NCBI RefSeq assembly: GCF_900142205.1
Contig: NZ_FRAA01000012.1
Coordinates: 1 to 51,610, forward strand
Direction of reading: 5' to 3'
DNA: 51,610 nt
DNA from: Reichenbachiella agariperforans
GTDB taxonomy: Bacteria; Bacteroidota; Bacteroidia; Cytophagales; Cyclobacteriaceae
Shown: positions 34,683 to 43,853 of the stretch, piece by piece
How positions within the stretch are numbered: the first letter of the stretch is position 1
Layout of the letters: each line of letters starts with the position of its first letter
Notes under the pieces: model-generated
What the model was told of the DNA's origin: nothing
Databases searched by the model: none
Seen by the model: only the letters and a program-made list of their open reading frames with translations
Program-made: the position numbers and the translations under genes

Positions 34683-35699
34683 ATGCTCAGACAAGCTTAC
34701 CGAATCGATAAAGTCGGCTCTACCGCCAACCTCAAACTAGTAGAAGAAGAAATCTCCGCTCCACAACCCAATGAGGTGCAAGTGGAGGTCAAAACCATCG
34801 GGCTCAATTTTGCAGATGTATTTGCCATCCATGGGCTGTACAGTGCCACGCCTAAGGGGAGTTTCGTGCCTGGGCTAGAGTTTTGTGGTGTGGTGGATCA
34901 AGTCGGCGATCAGGTCACCACCTACAAGAAAGGGGACAAAGTCATGGGCGTGACGCGCTTTGGGGGCTATGCCTCGCGTCTCAATATCGACGATAGGCAC
35001 ATCGTACCGTTGCCTGAGGGCTGGACAGAGGAGGAGGGCGCGGCGTTTCTCGTACAGGGACTGACCGCCTACTATGCGCTGGTCTATCTCGGGGGATTGA
35101 AAAAAGGGCAGAATGTCCTGATCCACAGTGGGGCAGGTGGTGTAGGGATACTGGCCAACCGCATAGCCAAGTGCTACGAGGCGTTCACAGTAGGTACAGT
35201 CGGCAGTGACCGAAAACTGGACGTGCTGGCACGCGAAGGGTTTGATGCTTCGATCGTGCGTAGCAAGGCATTCGAAGCGGATTTGAAAAAGTCGCTGGGC
35301 GATCGTGAGCTCAATGTGATTATAGAGACGATCGGGGGAGAGATCTTTAAGGCGGGCTACAAGACCATGGCGCCTCAGGGCAGAATGGTCGTCGTGGGTG
35401 CCTCGCAGTTCGCCTCTCCGGGCTCTAAACCCAACTACTTCAAACTGCTCTGGAAGTTTCTCACCCGTCCCAAACTAGATCCACAGCAGATGATACAGGA
35501 GAACAAATCGGTGATGGGATTCAACCTGATCTGGCTGTATGAGAAGGTAGAGATCATGGATGAGCTATTGGTGGCGATGAACAAGCTGGATTTGGGCAAG
35601 CCCTTCGTAGGGAGTGTTTTTGCTTTCGATCAGCTGCATGATGCCATCAAGCTGTTTCAGAGTGGTAAGTCTACAGGCAAAGTCGTGGTGAAACTCTAG
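34683..35699 (+). CDS. Zinc-independent MDR quinone oxidoreductase-like (VAT-1-like) protein
   Basis: A 338-residue cytoplasmic protein of the medium-chain dehydrogenase/reductase superfamily. It has the GroES-like half with LNFADVFAIHGLY and VPGLEFCGVVDQVGDQV (residues 40-85). The Rossmann half has VLIHSGAGGVGILANRIAK near 145-163 (the NADPH-binding AxxGGVG motif). The structural zinc Cys cluster of alcohol dehydrogenases is absent, as in zeta-crystallin and VAT-1-like members. It probably reduces quinones or enones with NADPH. It converges on the MenE-like gene, 12 bp between stops. Confidence 0.85.
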   Translation: MLRQAYRIDKVGSTANLKLVEEEISAPQPNEVQVEVKTIGLNFADVFAIHGLYSATPKGSFVPGLEFCGVVDQVGDQVTTYKKGDKVMGVTRFGGYASRLNIDDRHIVPLPEGWTEEEGAAFLVQGLTAYYALVYLGGLKKGQNVLIHSGAGGVGILANRIAKCYEAFTVGTVGSDRKLDVLAREGFDASIVRSKAFEADLKKSLGDRELNVIIETIGGEIFKAGYKTMAPQGRMVVVGASQFASPGSKPNYFKLLWKFLTRPKLDPQQMIQENKSVMGFNLIWLYEKVEIMDELLVAMNKLDLGKPFVGSVFAFDQLHDAIKLFQSGKSTGKVVVKL

Positions 35700-35711
35700 T
35701 GTAATCTAGTC

Positions 35712-36761
35712 CTAGTGTAGCTGTTGCATGGTGGTTTTTCGGTTGAGTTTTCCGCTTTCGGTCGTGATAAAGGGCGTGATGGTATGCTGTTCCTTTGGAC
35801 TGTGGTGTTTGGAGAACTGATCGGTGATCAGTGCCTGTATCTGACCGAAGAGCGCATCGGTGATGGCAGTTTCTGTGATCAATACGCACTTGCTGCCCAG
35901 CTGCGTGTCTGCTACGCTGCTGATGAAGTAGTGCGTCTGAGGTAGTAGCGATGCGATGGTTTTTTCCAACTGCTCCGGATGGATTTTGATGCCGCCAGAG
36001 TTGATTACGAAATCCGCCCTGCCTAGCCATAGAAATTTCTTGGGAGACAAAATCTGAACGACATCCGTCGTTTGGATGCGTTGATTGTCCGTGATGATGC
36101 CTGATATGTTGAGGCATTGTGCCTCGTCTTGACCTATTTTGACACCATCGATCACGTCATAGTATGCGTCTTCGCTCTTGCCTTGTACCTTCATGAGTGC
36201 GATGTGACTGACCGTCTCGGTCATGCCGTAGGTCAGGTAGATGTTGGTGTTGAGAGACGACAAAATATCAAAAGCTTCGCCAGAGAGTGGTGCGCCACCG
36301 ATGAGTATGTTTTTGATTCCTTCCAGTTGACCAAAGCTGCGGTCTTCGATCATTTTGTAGATCTGGAAAGGGACGAAGGACGCAAAGTCTATAGGGTGGT
36401 CCAGCAGGTGCAGCGGGTTAGCGCTGGGTTTTTCGATGTAGATGTCCATGTCGAGGATGAGCGCTCTGGCCATCATCATGGTGGAGGCGATGTAGGCAGG
36501 GCTCAGACAGAGCAATACCCGATCTTTGGGACTCAGGGATAGTGCTCTGGCACTGGCGAAGACACTGGTTTCTATTTGTCTACGTTTGATTTCTATTTTT
36601 TTTGGCTTTCCCGTAGAGCCAGACGACTGAAAATGAAAAGTTTTTTGATCTGATAGCCATCCCTCGATGAATGCAAACAGCGCGGCATAGGAAGGGACAG
36701 TGCTGGCGAGTTGGACAAACTCCTGTGGACTATATACAGTGTTTTCGAAGTGGATTTTCAT
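35712..36761 (-). CDS. menE: AMP-dependent synthetase, O-succinylbenzoate-CoA ligase-like
   Basis: A 349-residue ANL-superfamily adenylating enzyme, shorter than usual, as for Bacteroidota MenE proteins. The P-loop motif FHFQSSGSTGKPKKIEIKR is at about residues 42-60 and the TYGMTETVSHIAL motif near 195-207. The C-terminal hinge and lysine region appears as IQTTDVVQI... FVINSGGIKIHPEQLE and ending ESGKLNRKTT, where the conserved catalytic Lys is expected. MenE activates o-succinylbenzoate with CoA in menaquinone synthesis. No other men genes are in the window, so the specific substrate is by family resemblance. Confidence 0.75.
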   Translation of the reverse strand: MKIHFENTVYSPQEFVQLASTVPSYAALFAFIEGWLSDQKTFHFQSSGSTGKPKKIEIKRRQIETSVFASARALSLSPKDRVLLCLSPAYIASTMMMARALILDMDIYIEKPSANPLHLLDHPIDFASFVPFQIYKMIEDRSFGQLEGIKNILIGGAPLSGEAFDILSSLNTNIYLTYGMTETVSHIALMKVQGKSEDAYYDVIDGVKIGQDEAQCLNISGIITDNQRIQTTDVVQILSPKKFLWLGRADFVINSGGIKIHPEQLEKTIASLLPQTHYFISSVADTQLGSKCVLITETAITDALFGQIQALITDQFSKHHSPKEQHTITPFITTESGKLNRKTTMQQLH

Positions 36762-37012
36762 GTGTCTTTGTTTTCATTGCCAAAATTGGTCATTCGGGAT
36801 GAGGAGAACAAACCTCTTTTGGATATTAGCTGCTCTACTGGCGTGTCGCAGTTGATTGACACTCCTATAATCTCCTGATGGTGGGAATCATTTCTTATGC
36901 CTTTTCCCACCTAGAAGGAAAGTTATCCTGCAAATGCTTTGTCCTCAATGTTAACGGCTGTTAATTTAGCGTTTGGTTTAACTCACTACTTTTAGCCTTA
37001 AGGTGCCCTTTG

Positions 37013-38494
37013 ATGATATTTAGAAGTTTCGCTCTTTTACTTCTGACCATAATGTGTTTGGTCTGGAGTCCTGTCTTAGCAGATACGATCCCTGCACAAT
37101 CTACAATAGCACCGGTACCTATCGATACGGTGATCAGTGCTCCACAAGATTCTATAATCGCTCAGTCTGTCATGGGGGAACAACTCCAACCGCTAGAAGA
37201 GGAAAATAGAGTGGTGTCGGTGTTGCGTGGTATGCTGGGTATGGCGGTGTTGATCCTGATAGCATGGCTATTTAGTAGCAACCGTCGCGCGATACGCTGG
37301 AAGGTTGTCGGGATAGGGTTGGCCATTCAGGTAGCTTTGGCAATGGGCGTATTGCACTTGTCATTTGTACGCGCGATTTTCGAGTTTGTAGGACGGATAT
37401 TTACACAGGTTTTGGAGTTCACCAAGATAGGGAGTCAGTTCCTGTTCGGTAGTCTGATGGATATAGATTCTATGGGCTACATTTTTGCGCTACAGATTCT
37501 ACCTACTGTGATATTCTTCTCAGCGATTACGAGTGTGCTTTTCTATTTAGGTGTGATTCAAAAGGTCGTATATGGGTTGGCATGGTTGCTCAGCAAGGCA
37601 CTCAAGCTGAGTGGTGCGGAAAGCCTGAGTGTAGCGGGGAATATATTTTTGGGCCAGACAGAAGCGCCGCTGCTTATCAAAGGGTATCTGGATAACATGA
37701 ATCGCTCCGAGATCCTACTGGTGATGACAGGCGGCATGGCTACTGTGGCTGGAGGGGTGCTGGCAGCATACATTGGTTTTTTGGGAGGAGGCGATCCCGT
37801 GCAGCGATTGATTTTTGCAAAGCATCTGCTGGCGGCATCTATCATGGCTGCCCCAGGAGCAGTGATCATATCCAAGATCATCTATCCACAGACAGAGTCT
37901 ATAGACTCAGAGGTTAAGATCACACGAATGAATGTAGGATCGAATTTTCTAGACGCGATGGCGAATGGCACGACCGAAGGGCTAAAATTAGCCTTGAATG
38001 TCGGTGCGATGCTGCTGGTGTTCTTTGCCTTTCTAGCCATGTTCAACTTTGTCCTATTCAAAGTCGGAGATGTGACCAACTGGAATGAGGCGATTGCGTC
38101 ATTCTCTAATGGCAACTATGATTCGCTATCCTTGGAGTTTTTGCTAGGGTATCTTTTTGCACCGTTGATGTGGCTCATAGGCGTAGGGACGGAAGATATC
38201 ACCTTGGTCGGGCGCTTGTTAGGGGAGAAGATCATCGCTAGCGAGTTTGTAGGATATGAAAGCTTAGCGAGACTCAAAGAGTTGGGTGCTTTTAGTCAAC
38301 AAAAATCCATCATCATGGCGACTTATATGCTTTGTGGATTTGCCAATTTCGCCTCTATAGGGATACAAATCGGAGGGATTGGCGGTTTAGCACCGAGCCA
38401 GAAAGTGGTACTGTCAGAGTTGGGCTTCAAAGCCTTGATCGCAGGGACGCTGGCTTCACTCATGTCTGCCACGATCGTCGGGATGATCATGTAA
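37013..38494 (+). CDS. NupC/CNT-family concentrative nucleoside transporter
   Basis: A 493-residue inner-membrane protein. It has an N-terminal signal-like segment and a periplasmic spacer of about 40 residues (not in E. coli NupC), then the CNT core. Family motifs include the GNIFLGQTEAPLLIKGYL region (near 210), VMTGGMATVAGGVLAAY (near 240) and GTEDITLVGRLLGEKI near 395, with LCGFANFASIGIQIGGIG near 440. CNT proteins import nucleosides with Na+ or H+. The start is ATG 37013, just after a TTG. A terminator follows immediately. Confidence 0.9.
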   Translation: MIFRSFALLLLTIMCLVWSPVLADTIPAQSTIAPVPIDTVISAPQDSIIAQSVMGEQLQPLEEENRVVSVLRGMLGMAVLILIAWLFSSNRRAIRWKVVGIGLAIQVALAMGVLHLSFVRAIFEFVGRIFTQVLEFTKIGSQFLFGSLMDIDSMGYIFALQILPTVIFFSAITSVLFYLGVIQKVVYGLAWLLSKALKLSGAESLSVAGNIFLGQTEAPLLIKGYLDNMNRSEILLVMTGGMATVAGGVLAAYIGFLGGGDPVQRLIFAKHLLAASIMAAPGAVIISKIIYPQTESIDSEVKITRMNVGSNFLDAMANGTTEGLKLALNVGAMLLVFFAFLAMFNFVLFKVGDVTNWNEAIASFSNGNYDSLSLEFLLGYLFAPLMWLIGVGTEDITLVGRLLGEKIIASEFVGYESLARLKELGAFSQQKSIIMATYMLCGFANFASIGIQIGGIGGLAPSQKVVLSELGFKALIAGTLASLMSATIVGMIM

Positions 38495-38518
38495 AAAGGC
38501 GGCCTTTCGACCGCCTTT
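38495..38518. terminator. Bidirectional intrinsic terminator between nucleoside transporter and pckA
   Basis: AAAGGCGG (38495-38502), an 8-nt loop, and CCGCCTTT (38511-38518). A-tract and T-tract flanks let it serve both convergent genes. Confidence 0.8.
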
Positions 38519-38521
38519 CCA

Positions 38522-40147
38522 TTAGTTGTTTTTGTAGTTCAAATTCGGGACAGGTTGCCCTGACATGATTTCGTCATTGGCATATTCCTCGAATTTCTTA
38601 AAGTTCTCTCTAAACTTAGTCGCGAGCTCGTTGGCCTTGGCGTAGTAGCCATCATCGTCTTTCCAAGTCTCTCGTGGGCTTAGTAGCTCCGATGGTACAT
38701 CTGGGCAAGTCATCGGGATTTGAACCCCATAGATCGAGTGTGTTCTGAATCCTACATTGTCCAAAGTCCCATTGAGTGCTGCAGAAATCATCGCTCGGGT
38801 ATACTTGAGCTTCATTCTAGAACCCACACCATAGGGACCTCCAGTCCAACCTGTGTTGATGAGCCATACATCCACCTCATTTTCTTCCATCTTTTTACCG
38901 AGCATCTCAGCGTATTTGGTGGGATGCAAAGGGAGGAAGGGCGCTCCAAAGCAGGCACTAAATACGGTCTGAGGTTCGGTGACACCAGCTTCTGTACCAG
39001 CGACTTTGGCAGTGTAGCCTGAGATGAAGTGGTACATCGCTTGTCCTTTGCTCATCTTAGAGATAGGAGGGATGACCCCAAAAGCATCACAAGTCAAGAA
39101 GAAGATGTTTCTCGGGATACCACCGATCGATGGATCAGCTGCATTGGCTATATGATCGATAGGGTAGGCTGCACGGGTGTTTTCTGTTACCGATACATTT
39201 TCGTAATCCACGAGGCGTGTTCCTTCGTGGTAGCGTGTGTTTTCAACGATTGCGCCATATTTGATGGCACGGAAGATGTCGGGCTCATTCTTTTCTTTGA
39301 GGTCAATGACCTTAGCGTAGCAGCCCCCTTCGAAGTTGAAAACGTTTTGGTCGGTCCAGCCGTGTTCATCATCTCCGATCAAGTCACGGTTCGGGTCAGC
39401 TGATAGGGTCGTTTTACCAGTGCCAGACAATCCAAAGAAGATGGCGGTGTCTTTCTTTTGTAGTCCCATGTTAGCAGAGCAGTGCATGGATAGTACATTT
39501 TCGTTGACTGGGAGTAGGTAGTTGAGTACGGAGAAAATCCCCTTTTTCATCTCGCCAGCGTAGGCTGTACCTCCTATGAGGATGACACGTTTCTTCATGT
39601 TGATCACAGCGAAATTTTTGCTGCGTGTTCCGTCTACCGATGGGTCAGCTTCAAATTCCGGAATGCATAGAATGGTGAAGTTGGGGTTAAACTCCTTGAG
39701 CTTGTAGCTGTCAGGTCTCAGGAACATGTTGTGACAAAATAGGTTGTGCCATGCGAGTGTGTTGATCACACGTAAGTTGAGCCGGTAGGTTTTGTCAGCC
39801 CCTGCATAGGCATCCCTTACATAGATTTTTTTACCCGCTAGATGCGCTAACATTTTCTCGTGTAGCTGCTGAAATTTCTCTTCTTCAAAGGGGAGGTTGA
39901 TGTCATTCCACCAAATGTGTGAACTAGACTCAGGCTCATCCACGATGAATCGATCCTTTGGAGACCTGCCGGTAAACTTGCCTGTGTCACACATGAGTGC
40001 TCCAGTGCTAGTGAGCGTGCCTTCTTGGTTGATGAGCGCTTCTTCGATCAATGCAGAAGGTGTCAAGTTCCAATGAACCTCTGCCGCTTTTTGAATTCCA
40101 GATGCCGCACTGCCATGTGGGTCTGGAATAATTCCGAATTGTTGCAT
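38522..40147 (-). CDS. pckA: Phosphoenolpyruvate carboxykinase (ATP)
   Basis: A 541-residue cytoplasmic enzyme of full family length. It converts oxaloacetate plus ATP to phosphoenolpyruvate, ADP and CO2 in gluconeogenesis. The nucleotide P-loop is FGLSGTGKTTLSADPNR near residues 242-258. Other family blocks are TGRSPKDRFIVDEP (near 58), RVINTLAWHNLFCHNMFLRP, GTAYAGEMKKGIFSVLNYLLP (the substrate and metal site, near 205), LIGDDEHGWTDQNVFNFEGGCYAK, and TGWTGGPYGVGSRMKLKYTRAMI. All look intact. It is ATP-type rather than GTP-type. The ATG at 40147 fits MQQFGIIPDPHG. Confidence 0.97.
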   Translation of the reverse strand: MQQFGIIPDPHGSAASGIQKAAEVHWNLTPSALIEEALINQEGTLTSTGALMCDTGKFTGRSPKDRFIVDEPESSSHIWWNDINLPFEEEKFQQLHEKMLAHLAGKKIYVRDAYAGADKTYRLNLRVINTLAWHNLFCHNMFLRPDSYKLKEFNPNFTILCIPEFEADPSVDGTRSKNFAVINMKKRVILIGGTAYAGEMKKGIFSVLNYLLPVNENVLSMHCSANMGLQKKDTAIFFGLSGTGKTTLSADPNRDLIGDDEHGWTDQNVFNFEGGCYAKVIDLKEKNEPDIFRAIKYGAIVENTRYHEGTRLVDYENVSVTENTRAAYPIDHIANAADPSIGGIPRNIFFLTCDAFGVIPPISKMSKGQAMYHFISGYTAKVAGTEAGVTEPQTVFSACFGAPFLPLHPTKYAEMLGKKMEENEVDVWLINTGWTGGPYGVGSRMKLKYTRAMISAALNGTLDNVGFRTHSIYGVQIPMTCPDVPSELLSPRETWKDDDGYYAKANELATKFRENFKKFEEYANDEIMSGQPVPNLNYKNN

Positions 40148-40556
40148 TTATGTATTTGGGTTTAATGTTGAGGTAAAGTTAAAAGGTTTGAGATATTCTC
40201 CTGATTGTCAAGGATACAAAATCCCAATCTTACAATAATCCAAAAAAGTAGGATTATATACTGTCTATTTTGCAGGATTCTTATACTAGAGAATATTTCG
40301 CATGGTTATATCCATATCACTCTCTGTTCTGCGGTTTTATATAGGTTCTATTTCGTTTTTTTTCTTAAGTTTGAATATTGAACGAACTAGCTATACTGTA
40401 CTCAACCAACTAATTAGAACTTAAACTTATCAATTAGTAGCATTCGAGTGGGAAGAGAATAAGTTTAGTATTCGAAAAGTCCAATTGTATATTGGAATAG
40501 TTTTGTACATAGCTGTTCGCTTAGTTAAAGGATATTTTAAACTTTTACGCTCAAAC
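40148..40556. other. Intergenic region between pckA and the STAND operon
   Basis: About 400 bp. TAAGTTTG at 40366-40373 fits the TAnnTTTG -7 element on the plus strand and could start the five-gene operon; the -33 element is weak. A frame continues upstream of the chosen start to a TTG at 40485. No RNA gene recognised. Confidence 0.35.
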
Positions 40557-43500
40557 GTGCTTCAATCATTTTTAGCCTTTCTTGGAGGGAAACCTGGCGA
40601 AGAGAAAACCATGCTTTTACTTTTGGGTAAAGGATTTTTCATGGGGGTATTCTTAGCGACCTATTTAGTGGGTGCAGAGACTCTGTTTATCAGTACGGTG
40701 GGCAAGGAGTATCTTGATGACGCCTTCTTTATTACAGGAATTCTAGGAGTGATTACTACAGCACTCTATGTTTATATCCAGAAACGATCCAATTTTTCGA
40801 CACTCGTCGTGTCTAATGCTTTTTTGACTTTCTTGTTTATTGCGCTCCTGAGAGCCGCCTTTTGGTATTTTGATTACAACCAGACGGATAAGGGCTTTCA
40901 TGTTTTGCCTTTTATACTCTTCGTAATGAATGGTCCGATTTCGGCTATCACTTTACTCGGTTTCTGGGGGATATTTGGTAGAATTTTCGATCTCAAACAA
41001 GCCAAACGTACCATTGGAGGTATCGATACAGGACAATTGACTGCTACGATGTTGGCTTTTTTCTCAATTCCACTTTTGACGAGACTTCATATTGTAGATG
41101 AAACCTATGATTTGCTGATGATCTCTGCGGTATCGGCATTTGGCGTACTGTTGCTTACTATCTGGATAGTAAAGGACTATAACCTTGACAGTGCTACGAA
41201 GATTAGACAGGACGATACTTTCAAAGTGCGAGAGGTATCTTATAAAGATTTGTTTAGAGATAAGTATATGCGGATGCTATGCTTGTTTATGGTGTTTTCC
41301 ATGAGTTCGGCGGTTTTTGCAAACTATCTCTACATTTCTGCGACGGAGATTATGTATCCAGTAGACAGGGAAACGGGAGATGATACCGAGTTGAGAAATT
41401 TTCTGTCATTTGCAAATGCGGCGGTCATGGTACTTAGTTTCATTATCCAAAGTTTCATTAATGATATTATCATTGGTCGATTCGGGTTGAGAGTCTCACT
41501 GATGGTGATGCCGCTAGTACTGGGATTGTTTACAATAGGTGCAATATTTTCTGGGCATATGTTCGGGTATGAAGAGAAGACGGATGAGTTCTTGTTTTTC
41601 TTTATATTTCTAGTGGTGGGTAAAGTGTTTACTTCATCTCTGAAAGACGCGCTCGAAAATCCCGCTTTTAAGCTTTTCTTCCTGCCTTTTGATGTCAAGA
41701 TACGTTTTGATATTCAGTCACGTATCGAAGGGGTAGTTAATCAGATTGCCATTCTTGTAGCTGGTGGTTTGCAGATTGGACTAGGGTTATTGGCCTTCTT
41801 TGAGTTGATACACTATGCTTATTTTATTTTGGTGCTGGCAGTGTTTATTATCTACTATGCTGGTAAGCTGTACATCGAGTATAAGTCTCAGTTGCTCATT
41901 ACGCTAGAAGATCAAAAGATCAAGCTCAAAGGAGCGGGTACTAAGAATGATCAGAATACGATCAACATCATCAAGAAGGAGTTGAGACGGCGAGATCCTG
42001 ATCGTATTTTGAATGCACTCAAGCTCATGGAGAAGATGGAGCCTATTTTATTGGACTTCTCATTGCTGGATTTTATTCGGTCCGAGCACAAAGACTTAAG
42101 GCTATTTGCCTATAACAGGTTGGGCTTCCTTATGAGTTTCAATACATTAGATATTTTGGAGCGTGAGATTAAGAAGGAAGAAGACGCCGAGGTGAGAGGT
42201 GTAGCTGCCGAGACTATCGAGATACTTCATGAGCTAGAGGATTATGAGTTGACCGAGTTAGGAATCAAAAAACTCGTGCGATCCACAGAAACTACAGATC
42301 GGATCTATGCAGCACGTGTACTGACCAAATTGGATGATGATAAGTTTGTGCCTTTTTTGACCGAATTGCTACGAGATATTAATCCGTCGGTTCGCCGTGC
42401 AGCCATCACCACTGCGGGTAAGTTGAAGCGTCCAGAGTTTTGGAATGTATTGATAGAGAACCTTCATATCCCTGCTTATAGTAATTATGCTGATTCGGCA
42501 CTGATCGCGTCTGGTGAAACGGTTTTTTATGCCATAGATTCGGCCTTCTACAAGACAGGGCAGCATCTGGATACCATGGTTCGTATTGTTCAGATTATGG
42601 GAAAAGTAGGAGGACGGACAGCTATCGAGATGCTCTGGAAGAAAATAGAATTTCCAGACAAAAACATTATCTCAGAACTGCTATTGTCTCTCAGTTATAT
42701 TGGTTTTGAAGCGAAGGATTTTCAAGCAGCACGAATTAGACTCGCGATTGAAAGTACGATCAGTGATTTGGCATGGAACATCAAGGCACTACAAGACGTG
42801 CCAGAAGAAGATTTCTTTGATCGTATGATTCATACGGCCTTTGCAGAGGAGAATAAGAAAAATTTCGACCTGATCTTTATGTTGCTATCTATGATATACG
42901 ATGCACAGAGTATCAAACTGGTTAGGGATAATATCGATTTGGGTACCACAGATAGTGTGTCTTTTGGTATAGAAATGTTGGATATTTTTGTGGATGAAAA
43001 CCTAAAACCAAAACTATCTTCTGTTTTGGATGATCTGCCAGATGAGGAGAAGTTGAAGAAGTTGAATAATTACTTCCCGCCAGAAAACTTCGAGGATTAT
43101 TCGGATTTACTCCTGCAGATCGTGAATCGAGATTATAATAATATCAATAAGTATACGAAGTGTTTGGCAATCTATAAGTTGTCAAAAATAAGAGGGCAGC
43201 AAGTGACCAATGATTTGATTGCTAACCTGTTCAACCCAGACTATATGATGGTGCAAACGGCAGCAGCTGCGATATATAAACTGGATCATGAGACTTATCA
43301 ATACCATACTAAGCGACTCAGACCTGCGTTGAAAAAGAAGCTTGATAAGGATATTGTACCTCCAGTGTTTAAAACCAACGAAGAAGGCTATCATCAGAAG
43401 TTGTTGATCATTGAGCGTACGATTATGCTCAAGCAAATAGAGATTTTCAAAGGTATTCCTGGAGTTATTCTTTTGGAACTATCAAGTAGGTTTGATGAGA

Positions 43501-43829
43501 TCAAAGTGGCCAATAATACCACTGTAGCGGAGATTGGAGACTCAGGCAGCATGCCTGTGTATATAGTACTAAAGGGACAATTGCGAGTAGATTATGAGGA
43601 TGGTACATCTAGAATCATAGAGGAACGCGGGATTGTGGGACACAAAATGATTTTGTCAACTGATCGATATGCATATAACCTAACCACAGAGACGGAGTGT
43701 CTATTACTGACCATAGGAAAAGATGAATTATACGACGCTGTCTCTCGCAATGTAGAGATGGTGGACGGTATTTTGACTATAGTTAATGAAAGTGAAATTG
43801 AGGAAGAAGAGGAGTCAATATTCATTTGA
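40557..43829 (+). CDS. MFS/NTT-like membrane transporter with HEAT repeats and cyclic-nucleotide-binding domain
   Basis: A protein of about 1,090 residues. Residues 1-440 have about 12 hydrophobic helices related to MFS and nucleotide (Npt/NTT) transporters; GFFMGVFLATYLVGAETLFI is near the start. Residues 470-900 are helical repeats of HEAT/Armadillo type (for example DPDRILNALKLMEKM, VRRAAITTAGKLKRPEFW). The end (about 950-1070) is a cyclic-nucleotide-binding-like fold: IFKGIPGVILLELSSRFDEIKVANNTTVAEIGDSG and VYIVLKGQLRVDYEDG. The glycine-rich PBC phosphate motif is only partly kept, so ligand binding is uncertain. I chose GTG 40557 because homologues begin just before the GEEK stretch; ATG 40611 and TTG 40485 are alternatives. 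First gene of a five-gene operon. Confidence 0.8.
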   Translation: MLQSFLAFLGGKPGEEKTMLLLLGKGFFMGVFLATYLVGAETLFISTVGKEYLDDAFFITGILGVITTALYVYIQKRSNFSTLVVSNAFLTFLFIALLRAAFWYFDYNQTDKGFHVLPFILFVMNGPISAITLLGFWGIFGRIFDLKQAKRTIGGIDTGQLTATMLAFFSIPLLTRLHIVDETYDLLMISAVSAFGVLLLTIWIVKDYNLDSATKIRQDDTFKVREVSYKDLFRDKYMRMLCLFMVFSMSSAVFANYLYISATEIMYPVDRETGDDTELRNFLSFANAAVMVLSFIIQSFINDIIIGRFGLRVSLMVMPLVLGLFTIGAIFSGHMFGYEEKTDEFLFFFIFLVVGKVFTSSLKDALENPAFKLFFLPFDVKIRFDIQSRIEGVVNQIAILVAGGLQIGLGLLAFFELIHYAYFILVLAVFIIYYAGKLYIEYKSQLLITLEDQKIKLKGAGTKNDQNTINIIKKELRRRDPDRILNALKLMEKMEPILLDFSLLDFIRSEHKDLRLFAYNRLGFLMSFNTLDILEREIKKEEDAEVRGVAAETIEILHELEDYELTELGIKKLVRSTETTDRIYAARVLTKLDDDKFVPFLTELLRDINPSVRRAAITTAGKLKRPEFWNVLIENLHIPAYSNYADSALIASGETVFYAIDSAFYKTGQHLDTMVRIVQIMGKVGGRTAIEMLWKKIEFPDKNIISELLLSLSYIGFEAKDFQAARIRLAIESTISDLAWNIKALQDVPEEDFFDRMIHTAFAEENKKNFDLIFMLLSMIYDAQSIKLVRDNIDLGTTDSVSFGIEMLDIFVDENLKPKLSSVLDDLPDEEKLKKLNNYFPPENFEDYSDLLLQIVNRDYNNINKYTKCLAIYKLSKIRGQQVTNDLIANLFNPDYMMVQTAAAAIYKLDHETYQYHTKRLRPALKKKLDKDIVPPVFKTNEEGYHQKLLIIERTIMLKQIEIFKGIPGVILLELSSRFDEIKVANNTTVAEIGDSGSMPVYIVLKGQLRVDYEDGTSRIIEERGIVGHKMILSTDRYAYNLTTETECLLLTIGKDELYDAVSRNVEMVDGILTIVNESEIEEEEESIFI

Positions 43830-43853
43830 TAATCACCTGTAAACAAATAGTTA

